NCBI GenBank assembly: GCA_937951615.1
Contig: CALFBH010000010.1
Location: forward strand, 118,264 to 182,263
DNA length: 64,000 nucleotides
DNA from: an uncultured Saprospiraceae bacterium
Lineage (GTDB): Bacteria > Bacteroidota > Bacteroidia > Chitinophagales > Saprospiraceae
Reading direction: 5' to 3'
Shown: positions 43,360 through 52,905 of the stretch, piece after piece
Layout: each line of letters begins with the position of its first letter
Numbering within the stretch: the first letter of the stretch is position 1
The notes under the pieces: model-generated
Seen by the model: the letters and a program-made list of their open reading frames with translations, nothing else
Databases searched by the model: none
Told to the model about the DNA's origin: nothing
Position numbers and translations under genes: made by a program

Positions 43360-44697
43360 ATGTCCAATCTTAAAGGAAAATATGATTTTCTACTCTTAAT
43401 ACTCAGTTTGTCTTTGATTTCTCTGACAATAGGTTTTAGTGCTTTTATTGGGCAAAGTGATTTTGCAGAACTTCTCTTTTTTTATGGTTTCTTCTTTGTC
43501 GTTTACCTCCTGATTTATTCCTATGTCGAGCTGGATCGAACCGTTTATTGGCTGTTAGGTTTGGGGTTATTACTGCGGCTGATAACGGTGTTTTTGATGC
43601 CCAATTTATCCGATGATGTCTATCGTTTTATCTGGGACGGGCGACTATTGATGAATGGCTATAGTCCTTTTGCTGAATTGCCTACTTATTATATTGAGCA
43701 AGGTATTAACATTCCCGGCATTGATCGGGCTTTATTTGACCAACTCAATTCCCCGAACTACTTCACAGTCTATCCGCCTGTGCCGCAGGGCATATTTGCT
43801 GGTGCAGTCTGGTGTGTTTCCGATAGTATTCAAGGTAGTGTGATTGCGATGAAGCTGGTTTTTTTATACTTTGAAATTGGGACTTTAATTTTGCTGGTCA
43901 GGCTGTTGCAGTACTTTTCCATGCCCCTAAAAAATGCTTTGCTCTACGCACTCAACCCGCTAATTATCCTTGATACTTTTACCAATTTACATTTTGAAAT
44001 TGCCATGATTTTTTTCCTCCTGTTGGCAGTTTGGTTATTGGTAAAACAGCTCTGGCAATTTTCTGCAATCGCCATGGCTTTGGCTATATGTTCCAAATTG
44101 CTCCCCTTGATGTTCCTGCCTTTTTTCATTCGATATTTGGGATGGAAACGGGCAGTTGCTTATTTTGCATTTACTGGCGGACTGGTTCTACTCCTCTTTT
44201 TTCCTTTCTTCGACCTGCCGACCATCACCCATTTTGGCGAAAGCCTCAATCTTTATTTCCAACGCTTTGAGTTCAATGCCAGTGTGTATTATATGCTGCG
44301 CTGGGTGGGATATCAAATCAGGGGGCATAATATCATTCAGGTGCTTGGCCCAATACTCGCAGCTTTAACAGTTCTCTGGATTTTATGGTATGCCCTGCTT
44401 CGCAAAAGCGGTGGATTTAAACCCGCCGCTTTTGCGAAGCAGGAAAGGCAACTTCTCCAGAGTTGGTTATTTGCCATGACGCTATTTCTGCTCCTCACCA
44501 CCACGATACATCCCTGGTACCTGAGTTCGATTATTATGCTTGCTGTGTTCAGTCGATTTCGTTATCCTATTCTTTGGTCGGGGCTGATTATGCTGACGTA
44601 CATCAATTACAGTTATGCCAGCTATTCTGAAAATCTCTGGATAGTTGGTTTGGAATATTCTTGCTTGTTTGGTTTTATGATTTGGGAACAAAAGTAG
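43360..44697 (+). CDS. GT-C fold mannosyltransferase-like membrane protein
   Basis: A 445-residue polytopic protein with about 10-11 membrane segments. The first periplasmic loop has LSDDVYRFIWDGRLLMNGYS, with an acidic DD pair typical of GT-C polyprenol-phosphate-sugar transferases (GT87/MptB-like). Further loops contain FTVYPPVPQGIFAGAVW and LNPLIILDTFTNLHFEIA. It would add a sugar from a lipid-linked donor on the periplasmic side. Substrate unknown. A 50-base hairpin is embedded in frame at 44394-44443, translated as LLRKSGGFKPAAFAKQ. Confidence 0.82.
   Translation: MSNLKGKYDFLLLILSLSLISLTIGFSAFIGQSDFAELLFFYGFFFVVYLLIYSYVELDRTVYWLLGLGLLLRLITVFLMPNLSDDVYRFIWDGRLLMNGYSPFAELPTYYIEQGINIPGIDRALFDQLNSPNYFTVYPPVPQGIFAGAVWCVSDSIQGSVIAMKLVFLYFEIGTLILLVRLLQYFSMPLKNALLYALNPLIILDTFTNLHFEIAMIFFLLLAVWLLVKQLWQFSAIAMALAICSKLLPLMFLPFFIRYLGWKRAVAYFAFTGGLVLLLFFPFFDLPTITHFGESLNLYFQRFEFNASVYYMLRWVGYQIRGHNIIQVLGPILAALTVLWILWYALLRKSGGFKPAAFAKQERQLLQSWLFAMTLFLLLTTTIHPWYLSSIIMLAVFSRFRYPILWSGLIMLTYINYSYASYSENLWIVGLEYSCLFGFMIWEQK
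44394..44443. repeat. Hairpin insertion inside coding sequence
   Basis: Perfect 18-base arms CCTGCTTCGCAAAAGCGG around a 14-base loop. The GCTTCGCAAAA segment resembles the intergenic ATTTTGCGAAGC cores. Confidence 0.9.
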
Positions 44698-44965
44698 CAC
44701 TTACAGTGCTTTGATTTTCTTTCCATTCATGAGAATAAAAGAAATGGAGGCATTAAAATGAGAATATTATTGTTGGAAAAGAAGATATTGAAATCAATTT
44801 ATTATATTCACCCGCATCTATAACCACCCTCTCTTAAAGGGCGATAACAAGGGTGGCCAGCCCTTGCCTTGAAAAGGAAGGGAGTTGTAACCCCACTTTA
44901 TTCAATAAAAAACAAGGTAACTGTTGCGTCGATGGACGATTGAGCTAAACTGTTAAAAAATAAAC
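44698..44965. other. Gap with GGGTGGCCAGCCC-type words
   Basis: Holds CAAGGGTGGCCAGCCCTTG and AAGGAAGGGAGTTGTAAC, a class of scattered words also hinted at near 19255. No gene seen. Confidence 0.5.
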
Positions 44966-46030
44966 ATGAATTACATAACAACCATATTATTCTGCCTTAT
45001 GGCAATAAGTCTATCCAATGTCGCTTTCGCGCAAATGACCAGAGAAGAGTATCGCCAGCAATTGGAAGCCTATCGTCAGACAGCGAAGCAGGATGCGGCA
45101 ATATTTTTAGATAAGACGCAATCAACCGAGCAGCGATTGAAAGCTATTCAAGATATTGAAATGTTCACAACAGCCGAGGATAAGGCAGCTTGTCTGGATA
45201 TTGTGATGGACATTGGACAGCCAGATGCCATACGTGCTGCCGGGTTGATGAAAGTCCGTCATGCTGCACATAAGCAGGAAGCAGTTCGGGCTAAAGTGTT
45301 GAACTGGATGGGGCAGTCTTCTACGCCACCAAAATTTCGCAAATCCTGTATGAATGTGATGCAAATGGCTTATGTCAATCCGAATACGCCGGAAGCCGTT
45401 CGGAAGGAAATCACTGCAGTTTTTCACAAAGTACTCTTAGATGCCAAGCCTGCTGCAAGAGAGAAGGCTTTTTTCGTTTTATCTGCTTATGGCGACGATC
45501 AGGCGCATTGGTTATTGGTGCGAGGATTGCAGGAGCCGATGCAGGCTTTATTGCCTATAGAAAAGAGTGTGCCTTTGCTGGCTATGCGTAAGCACGATTC
45601 GGATTATCATTTGAATGTTATTTATGAGGCTTTGCAAAAAACCTCCAATCAGGCTGCGCAAATTGAATGTATCAAAGCCCTCGGCAATTATCAACCTGCC
45701 CGACCCGACATTATTCGTTTATTGAAGGATAAAAAACAAAGTCTTGAAGTCAGGCGTGCTTCTATGCAAAGTTTGAACCATGGCAATGGGCAGGAATTTT
45801 TGAGTATCGCTAAGTCGATTATTACGGATGAAAATGCGCCGGAGTCCTTACGGATTTATGCTTTACAGGCTGAGACTTATCGGGAATTGAGTCGAAAAAT
45901 GAATACAGCGAATACTACTTTTTCGCTGGATAATTCTTTTCAGCAGCTTATTGAGCAAGTTAGAAGTACTTCTTCGGAAGCAGTCAAAAGTACTTTGCGG
46001 GATTGTTGTCGGAAACTGGGTGTTGAATAA
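44966..46030 (+). CDS. Secreted HEAT-repeat-like protein
   Basis: A 354-residue protein with signal peptide MNYITTILFCLMAISLSNVAFAQ. The mature chain is a series of ~30-residue helical pairs (STEQRLKAIQDIEMFTTAE, IECIKALGNYQPARPDIIR, KKQSLEVRRASMQSLNHG) resembling HEAT/PBS-lyase repeats. Likely a scaffold for protein contacts in the periplasm. Partner unknown. Ends just before a strong bidirectional terminator. Confidence 0.8.
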   Translation: MNYITTILFCLMAISLSNVAFAQMTREEYRQQLEAYRQTAKQDAAIFLDKTQSTEQRLKAIQDIEMFTTAEDKAACLDIVMDIGQPDAIRAAGLMKVRHAAHKQEAVRAKVLNWMGQSSTPPKFRKSCMNVMQMAYVNPNTPEAVRKEITAVFHKVLLDAKPAAREKAFFVLSAYGDDQAHWLLVRGLQEPMQALLPIEKSVPLLAMRKHDSDYHLNVIYEALQKTSNQAAQIECIKALGNYQPARPDIIRLLKDKKQSLEVRRASMQSLNHGNGQEFLSIAKSIITDENAPESLRIYALQAETYRELSRKMNTANTTFSLDNSFQQLIEQVRSTSSEAVKSTLRDCCRKLGVE

Positions 46031-46046
46031 TTTAAATTCCAAAATT

Positions 46047-46107
46047 AAAAAGCACCAAATTCCCAAAGTGTAAGATACACTGATGGAATTTGGTGCTTTT
46101 ATTTTTT
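46047..46107. terminator. Strong bidirectional terminator
   Basis: AAAGCACCAAATTCC pairs perfectly with GGAATTTGGTGCTTT, flanked by A-rich and T-rich runs, between convergent genes. Confidence 0.9.
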
Positions 46108-46108
46108 A

Positions 46109-46168
46109 CTGGGTGGCGCATCGGGGTGGTTTTTGAACCACTAAGCGCACTAATAAGGGTCACTAAGT
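46109..46168. repeat. GCGCATC/ACCACTAAG element, copy B
   Basis: GGTGGCGCATCGGGGTGG then TTTTTGAACCACTAAGCG. Relatives lie at 19174-19230 and 54219-54278. Confidence 0.8.
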
Positions 46169-46175
46169 TTTTACT

Positions 46176-46661
46176 TTAGTCTATTGAATCGTAGGTAATA
46201 GTTTCCTGATAATTGATGCCGTTATCTGTGTAGTTGTGTATTAGGATCAATTCGTCTCTGTTTAGTTTTTCGAATACATACTCTACATCAGGATTGATAG
46301 GATTGCTGTACTCTAAGAAAATATTGTCCTGATTTTCTCTGAACACCCATGTTCCGATGTCAATGATTTGATCCGCTCCACAGATTGTATCGCCTTCATC
46401 CCAGGTAAATGTCTGTGTAGAGGTGAAACTCAGTACATCATCGCGTTCACATTCATCTTTTTGCAGGCGAAGGTCGGTGATGGTTACACCATTATCCACG
46501 ATACCGGGTTCTATGGTATGTGCGCTGTATAACCAAGAGCCATCTGTCAGTAATTCAGTTTTGGTGGGTGGATCTACTACGTCCACTCCTTTTTGACAGG
46601 CACTAATGAGCAGTATACCTGCAATACCAAACATCATCCATAGTTTTGCTTGTTTCGTCAT
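46176..46661 (-). CDS. Small lipoprotein, lipocalin-like
   Basis: ATG 46661 (MTKQAKLWMMFGIAGILLIS) gives lipobox LLISACQKG. The track's 46775 start adds 38 residues read from leader DNA (AAGCTTAAACTTAAT words), so it is rejected. The 161-residue protein has DGSWLYSAHTIEPG and TWDEGDTICGADQIIDIGTW, beta-strand patterns of the small lipocalin-like lipoproteins common in Bacteroidota. Ligand unknown. Confidence 0.75.
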   Translation of the reverse strand: MTKQAKLWMMFGIAGILLISACQKGVDVVDPPTKTELLTDGSWLYSAHTIEPGIVDNGVTITDLRLQKDECERDDVLSFTSTQTFTWDEGDTICGADQIIDIGTWVFRENQDNIFLEYSNPINPDVEYVFEKLNRDELILIHNYTDNGINYQETITYDSID

Positions 46662-46722
46662 GTTTATCTTTTTTAAAATGAAATAGATTATATGAATTGC
46701 AGAAGTTCTGCAATAACTATTC

Positions 46723-46765
46723 CTAATTAAGTTTAAGCTTAAGAATAAGATTAAGTTTAACATAT
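46723..46765 (-). repeat. AACTTAATCTTATTC leader words
   Basis: C-words in the sense of the 46661 gene; same vocabulary as 9995-10109 and 55025-55050. Confidence 0.7.
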
Positions 46766-46829
46766 AGACTATCAAACAAGCCTAGATCCAAAGGTCTCAT
46801 TCAACTACTAATCAAATATTTACACCCCT

Positions 46830-47489
46830 CTAAGCTTCATGCTGATTTCTAATCAGATAAACAAGTAGTAGAATAACAAAGGTAACGGCAAATAAAAACA
46901 ACGAATAGGCATTCGCCAGTCCATAGTTCATGGCTTCTACTTCATCGTAAATAGCAATGGAGGCAACACGCGTCTTGTCGGGAATATTCCCACCAATCAT
47001 CAGCACGACTCCAAACTCGCCTATCGTGTGTGCGAAGGAAAGGACAATGCCAGTCAGGAGTGCAGGTTTGATATTGGGCAGTAGGACTTTGAGCAGGGTG
47101 GTTCTGGCAGATTTGCCGAGCGCATAGGAGGCTTCGAGCAGGGAAACGGGTAGATTACTGAAACCTGCCTGTATCGGCTGCACCATAAAAGGCAGGCTGT
47201 AAATAACGGATGCCACGACCAAGCCTTCAAACGAAAAGACCAATTGCAAACCTAGATTTTCATCCAACCATTGCCCGAAAGGGTAAGCCGGACTAAAAGC
47301 CAGCAACAGATAAAAGCCCAGCACTGTCGGTGGTAAAACCAGTGGCATACTCACCAGTGTTTCTATCACCGGTTTGATTTTCGACTTGGTAAATGCCAGC
47401 CAATAAGCCAGCGGCACAGACAGCAAAAACAGAATAACAGTCGTCACGGCTGCCAGTTTAAAAGTCAATATGATTGGTGTCCAAATCAT
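46830..47489 (-). CDS. modB: Molybdate ABC transporter permease
   Basis: A 219-residue inner-membrane protein with five to six membrane segments. SMPLVLPPTVLGFYLLLAFS is a ModB/CysT-type conserved region. The EAA loop contacting the ATPase reads LLEASYALGKSARTTLLKVL. IGEFGVVLMIGGNIPDKT is highly typical of ModB. Start overlaps the TOBE gene by 4 bases (47486-47489). It is the last gene of the run; no modC follows. Confidence 0.92.
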   Translation of the reverse strand: MIWTPIILTFKLAAVTTVILFLLSVPLAYWLAFTKSKIKPVIETLVSMPLVLPPTVLGFYLLLAFSPAYPFGQWLDENLGLQLVFSFEGLVVASVIYSLPFMVQPIQAGFSNLPVSLLEASYALGKSARTTLLKVLLPNIKPALLTGIVLSFAHTIGEFGVVLMIGGNIPDKTRVASIAIYDEVEAMNYGLANAYSLFLFAVTFVILLLVYLIRNQHEA

Positions 47490-47887
47490 TCGGCAAGCAT
47501 TATGTCATCTGGTTTCATCAAAGCCTTGACTCCTTTCCCTACTTCGAGTTCTATTTCATCTACCACGCTAGTCGTGATGAGTGCGGTGAAGGTGTACAGG
47601 CGTTCAAATTCCAGTGTGATTCGACTTAGTAGCACACCTCTTTCTATGTCTGTTATGATACAAGGCAGGCAGTTTTCTAGGCTGATTCTTGGTCTCGAAT
47701 AAGCAATGACCACGTCTGTTTCTTTGAATAAAGCCTTCACTTCTGTGCCTTCACGCAGGTAAGTTGCGGTTTCTGGCGTTTCGATAAGGATAGAGGTCAG
47801 GGTATAAAATCCCATCAGGTGGACTTCTACGAGCGAGAGTTTACCTTCGGTTTTTATGTTGGTGATTTTGCCTTTTAGTGTGTTCAT
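47486..47887 (-). CDS. Di-TOBE molybdate-binding protein (Mop-like)
   Basis: A 133-residue protein of two TOBE-like halves: LKGKITNIKTEGKLSLVEVH to GTEVKALFKETDVVIA, and NCLPCIITDIERGVLLSRIT to GKGVKALMKPDDIMLAE. Such domains bind molybdate or tungstate for storage or regulation, or form the C-terminal part of ModC. Here they stand alone between modA and modB, consistent with a cytoplasmic molbindin or a detached ModC domain. Confidence 0.85.
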   Translation of the reverse strand: MNTLKGKITNIKTEGKLSLVEVHLMGFYTLTSILIETPETATYLREGTEVKALFKETDVVIAYSRPRISLENCLPCIITDIERGVLLSRITLEFERLYTFTALITTSVVDEIELEVGKGVKALMKPDDIMLAE

Positions 47888-47929
47888 CTTTTAATCTCTA
47901 AGCCCTCAAATTTTGCGCAAAACTGGTAA

Positions 47930-48003
47930 AAAATGAGTGAATGAGTGAGTGATAGAATGAATGAATTCCCCATTTACTCTACATTCATTCTCTCATTTAT
48001 AGT
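47930..48003. repeat. GAGTGAATGAGTG word repeat
   Basis: In the minus sense, AATGAGAGAATGAATGTAGAG is mirrored by TTCATTCTATCACTCACTCA before the TOBE gene start. Confidence 0.75.
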
Positions 48004-48084
48004 CGTGGCTTTGCTACTTTAGGGATGAATAGTTTTTAATCAAATAGGTCATCTCTAGTCAGCGACTTTGACAATACAGCATAG

Positions 48085-48199
48085 ATTTTACCAGCAATAC
48101 AAAATTATCCGTGGTAAAATGTACCCTAAAAACACCACATTTTACCAGCAATAAATATTTATCATGGTAAAATCGTTCATTACAAATCTACATTTTACC
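48085..48199. repeat. ATTTTACC/GGTAAAAT inverted-repeat array
   Basis: Two tandem ~36-base dyads (48085-48120 and 48139-48173), each ATTTTACCAGCAATA paired with a half ending GGTAAAAT, plus a half-site ATTTTACC at 48192-48199 covering the modA stop. Could be operator, attenuator or mobile repeat. Confidence 0.75.
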
Positions 48200-49019
48200 G
48201 AAGATAGCCGTATTTTTCCAATATTTCGGCAGCCTGTTCTGAAAAAAGAAACTGATAGAATTGTTCTGCTTTGTCTGCCTGCTCTGTCTTGTGGATGACG
48301 ACTGCGCCTTGTGCGATTGAGTCGTAGGCATCATCGGGAATAGGTATCCATTTGCCTTTATTCTTGGCTTGCGGGGAAAGTACGACCGATAAGGCCGTCA
48401 AGCCAATGTCTGCTGTTTGTGCGCGGACGAACTGATTGACCTGACTGATGCTTTCTCCATAGACGAGTTTGTCTTTTATTGGCTCATGGATTTCGGCATG
48501 TTGGAGCGTTTGGAGGGCGGCTTTTCCGTAGGGGGCAGTTTTGGGATTGGCTATGGCAATGTATTTGATTTCCTTATTTGTCCAGTCATTTAACGAAAGT
48601 GAAACCTCATATTTCATTGTCCAAGCTACAAGCTTTCCGTAGGCATAGATTTTAGGCGGGCGGGTGGCCAGTCCTTTTTGGTGGAGCGTTTCTGGATATT
48701 TCATATCGGCAGAGACAAAGACATCGTAAGGTGCGCCTTCGCTGATTTGGGCGGTCAGTTTGCCAGAAGAAGCAGTAACCATATGGCAAGTAATTCCAGT
48801 TTGTTCCTTAAATGCTTTGATTATATCGTCCATGGCATAGCGGACGTTGGCGGCAGTGGCGATGGTGAGTTTTGGCGGCTCGTTTGACTGGCAGGCTGTG
48901 AGACCGAGGAAAAGTAGAAAAATATATAAAATTGGTGACCGTTGAGGTCGATGGTCGATGGTCGATAGTCGATAGAAAAATATATGGATACAAAAAGTCA
49001 CAAAATTCGTCTTTTTCAA
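48195..49019 (-). CDS. modA: Molybdate-binding lipoprotein
   Basis: A 274-residue ABC solute-binding protein. LTIATAANVRYAMDDIIKAF, TASSGKLTAQISEGAPYDVF and VSADMKYPETL form the oxyanion site typical of ModA. The lipobox is FLGLTACQS. The start is TTG 49019, overlapping the Uma2 stop by 4 bases. Between it and the hydrophobic signal lies a word tract translated as YRLSTIDHRPQRS, supplying the basic residues of the signal peptide. No ATG exists closer to the lipobox, so the start is uncertain. Delivers molybdate to ModB. Confidence 0.88.
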   Translation of the reverse strand: MKKTNFVTFCIHIFFYRLSTIDHRPQRSPILYIFLLFLGLTACQSNEPPKLTIATAANVRYAMDDIIKAFKEQTGITCHMVTASSGKLTAQISEGAPYDVFVSADMKYPETLHQKGLATRPPKIYAYGKLVAWTMKYEVSLSLNDWTNKEIKYIAIANPKTAPYGKAALQTLQHAEIHEPIKDKLVYGESISQVNQFVRAQTADIGLTALSVVLSPQAKNKGKWIPIPDDAYDSIAQGAVVIHKTEQADKAEQFYQFLFSEQAAEILEKYGYLR

Positions 49020-49753
49020 TCCTCTGCTATTAATTGCTGAATATTGGCTTCAATCTTCTCAAGAATTAGAATATTCTTATTCCAGTCGTGCGTTTCCCAG
49101 TTTTTGCCTTGAGTTGCAATCATTACTTTCTGTGAATCTGTAAAAATCCATATTACTTTCTCTACTCCAAAATCTAGCAGTTCATCTGTCTTTTTATGAA
49201 AATACCCTAGCACGTCGTTTAGAGCATGTCGGGAATTTACCCTTTGGGCTACTCTTGTCAAATTGTGCTTTGTGCTGCGTTGTTCTTCACTCATGTAGCT
49301 ACGGCTATAATCGTTCGTCACGCCTTGCCCAAAACAAAATTTGACTGCGTTCGCTCCAAAAGCAAATTCCCAACATGCTCTTACATCTTCTATGTTTGCT
49401 TTTGTATCAATTTCAATAACAATTTTAGGTGCTTTTTTAATGTACTTATTCCCTTTGTCAGATGCTTTTAGTTTTTTCTTTTCAATAATAGCTATATCTG
49501 CTGCCCGCCATGATTTTTTACTGAATTGTAAACCTATTTCATTCGTTAAAACCTGATAAGATTTCGGAAGGTTTATACCTAGGAATATCACCAAATTTGT
49601 GATGATTAACGATTGTATATAGCTACTGCCCATTAGTTCTTCTATTTGTTTTTTGCCGCTAAGGTAATCTTCATAGCCTTTGTAATAAATGGCTTTCCCA
49701 TTTACCATTTCGTATATGAGTTGTTCGGGAATGGCTTGTACAGTACCTTTCAT
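49016..49753 (-). CDS. Uma2-family PD-(D/E)XK-like protein with in-frame MITE
   Basis: A 245-residue protein. LGINLPKSYQVLTNEIGLQF, WRAADIAIIEKKK and APKIVIEIDTKA fit the Uma2 (DUF820) restriction-fold family. YFHKKTDELLDFGVEKVIWI is the usual next helix and strand. Between IEDV and LGYF lies a ~58-residue insertion (RACWEFAFGANAVKFC to RVNSRHALNDV) encoded by a MITE-like element, absent in normal Uma2. The catalytic core residues before the insertion remain. Whether the protein is active is unknown. It is third in a tight operon. Confidence 0.8.
   Translation of the reverse strand: MKGTVQAIPEQLIYEMVNGKAIYYKGYEDYLSGKKQIEELMGSSYIQSLIITNLVIFLGINLPKSYQVLTNEIGLQFSKKSWRAADIAIIEKKKLKASDKGNKYIKKAPKIVIEIDTKANIEDVRACWEFAFGANAVKFCFGQGVTNDYSRSYMSEEQRSTKHNLTRVAQRVNSRHALNDVLGYFHKKTDELLDFGVEKVIWIFTDSQKVMIATQGKNWETHDWNKNILILEKIEANIQQLIAED
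49221..49381. mobile_element. 161-bp MITE-like element in Uma2 gene
   Basis: Terminal inverted repeats AGAGCATGTCGGGAATTT and AAATTCCCAACATGCTCT differ at one base. It encodes no transposase and leaves the host frame open. The flanks GATGTA and GACGTG may be a decayed target duplication. Confidence 0.82.
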
Positions 49754-49756
49754 ACT

Positions 49757-50146
49757 TTACTTCTTTAAAATCGTATTGACAATCTCAGTCAATGTATTAT
49801 CAAACTCGTCCAGACTAATAATTTGCAGTTCGTAAAGTTGTTTACCTTTATTGACTGCTTCAATGATTTTTGTTTTATCAGGATTATCGCCATCTTCTAT
49901 CAACTTGGTAATAGCATCAGCTTTTTCGTAAACGCTTTTCTTTCCTCTGCTTCTTTTTGTTAATTCTTCCCATGCCATTTTGATGCCTAATGCACCTGTA
50001 CTGAATACACCACCTGTTTGAGCAGGATCAATGAAATTCAATATATCTGCTCCCGCATCCATGACAAATCCAAATGTTCCTGCTAATAACATAACCGCTA
50101 CATCTCCTCTTGTTTTTGCCTGTGAAATTATATCTTTTAAGGTCAT
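49757..50146 (-). CDS. Small protein with hydrophobic N-terminal half, unknown
   Basis: A 129-residue protein. VAVMLLAGTFGFVMDAGADI could insert in a membrane. The C-terminal half is charged and helical (YEKADAITKLIEDGDNPDKT, LISLDE-like segment). The start lies 5 bases after the 50152 gene's stop, and its stop is 3 bases before Uma2. No family recognised. Glycine/alanine composition of the membrane part suggests a small membrane-associated effector or scaffold. Confidence 0.7.
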   Translation of the reverse strand: MTLKDIISQAKTRGDVAVMLLAGTFGFVMDAGADILNFIDPAQTGGVFSTGALGIKMAWEELTKRSRGKKSVYEKADAITKLIEDGDNPDKTKIIEAVNKGKQLYELQIISLDEFDNTLTEIVNTILKK

Positions 50147-50151
50147 GGTTT

Positions 50152-50586
50152 TTATCTGATATTTTCAAGTTCTTTTAAGATCGTTGTTACCGTAAATTCA
50201 TCGTATTTGTCATTTTCGTCCAGCATTTTGGTAATGCGATGATGTAAATTTTCTTTCAATCCTGAATTATCTCTGTTTTGTTTAGGGATACTATCAGGAG
50301 GTGTATTTACTCCTCCAACACTTATTGAATCAGTATTACGCTTCCCTAAAAGAGACATAACAATAACAGCTAAAGCCGCGAAAGTCATAGAGTTAGAAGG
50401 TTCACCTAAGTCCCTATTCTTACTGCGAACAACAACAATTAAAAGTGTAACTATCCCCAAAAAAATCACAGGCAGTACAGAATCCACCACCGAATATTGC
50501 GTAGAACTTGTCAAATCATAATACACAAACATCCCAAACATAAACACCACACTCAGTATCGGTACTATTGTATTTCGTTGCATCAT
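50152..50586 (-). CDS. Small two-TM membrane protein, unknown
   Basis: A 144-residue protein. Membrane segments are TIVPILSVVFMFGMFVYY and VIFLGIVTLLIVVVR, possibly a third at MTFAALAVIVMSLLG. A polar tail follows (ENLHHRITKMLDENDKYDEF). Not recognised. It is the first gene of the cassette 50586-49016. ATG 50586 (MMQRNTIVP) or the adjacent Met. Confidence 0.7.
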   Translation of the reverse strand: MMQRNTIVPILSVVFMFGMFVYYDLTSSTQYSVVDSVLPVIFLGIVTLLIVVVRSKNRDLGEPSNSMTFAALAVIVMSLLGKRNTDSISVGGVNTPPDSIPKQNRDNSGLKENLHHRITKMLDENDKYDEFTVTTILKELENIR

Positions 50587-50667
50587 TTATTTTTTGTGAA
50601 TAATATCTTTTTTCAAAAAGAGTTACAGTTCTACAATATCGCAAAAAAAAATCAGTTTTGCACGTTT

Positions 50668-50712
50668 ATAAAAGAAAAGCACCCGTTCTACTAGTGTAAA
50701 ACGGGTGCTTTA
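50668..50712 (-). terminator. groEL terminator
   Basis: AAAGCACCCGTT pairs perfectly with AACGGGTGCTTT around 12 bases, followed by TTCTTTTAT on the minus strand. Confidence 0.85.
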
Positions 50713-50776
50713 TAATATTTGTTCATTAGTTAATCGGGCTACTGATATACCAGTTACCCATCAACCAATCACCAAT

Positions 50777-52417
<1,641 letters not shown>

Positions 52418-52484
52418 TTATGCTCTTTTGTTAGTGTTCGTAAAATGTTTGAATAAATTGATGAACAAATGAAGTTGTTCAGTC

Positions 52485-52748
52485 TTAAAGGATAATAAGG
52501 ATGTCGTCTTCACGCATGATAAGGTAGTCATCGCCATTATAGCTCAGTTCTTGTCCGGCATATTTGCCATAAAGAACGGTGTCTCCTTTTTTTACCGTCA
52601 TTGCGTTGCCATCTTTACCAGGGCCTACTGCGACAACTTCACCACGCTGAGGTTTTTCTTTTGCCGTATCGGGAATGATAATTCCTCCTGCGGTCTTCTC
52701 TTCAGCCGGAGCTGGTTTTACTACTACGCGATCGTTTATCGGTCTCAT
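52485..52748 (-). CDS. groS: Co-chaperonin GroES (Hsp10)
   Basis: An 87-residue lid subunit. [20 protein letters not shown] is the N-terminal strand. The mobile loop binding GroEL is [31 protein letters not shown] ends the chain. Slightly shorter than the usual ~95 residues but complete. A sigma54-like element lies upstream. Confidence 0.97.
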   Translation of the reverse strand: MRPINDRVVVKPAPAEEKTAGGIIIPDTAKEKPQRGEVVAVGPGKDGNAMTVKKGDTVLYGKYAGQELSYNGDDYLIMREDDILIIL

Positions 52749-52806
52749 AGAATAACTATATTTTATAAATTGTTAAAAATTGTACTTGATTTACGTTTGC
52801 ATAGAT

Positions 52807-52822
52807 AGCATTTCCTGTGCCA
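52807..52822 (-). promoter_or_regulatory. Sigma54-like -24/-12 element before groES
   Basis: TGGCAC-N5-ATGCT on the minus strand has the GG-N10-GC spacing of sigma54 promoters, one base off TTGCW. Upstream, a GTCAT/ATGAC dyad (52855-52866) and a TGACA repeat at 52835 could be activator sites. Confidence 0.4.
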
Positions 52823-52905
52823 ACAGGCTATGTCTGTCATTTTTGCAGGTATTTGTCATTTATGACTTAAAAAAGTGCAAAAACGACAGAAGAAAGGGCT
52901 ATCTT

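Noticed and set aside
43014-43373. 119-residue ORF on the plus strand
   Set aside because: It translates a G-word/C-word tract (FSKYHPDLDFGRKGYW and TERPNFPMPS), has no family-like features, and overlaps the start of the real gene at 43360.
49016-49753. Uma2 gene as a pseudogene
   Set aside because: The MITE-like insertion is in frame and the downstream helix and strands remain, so it is kept as a CDS with uncertain activity.
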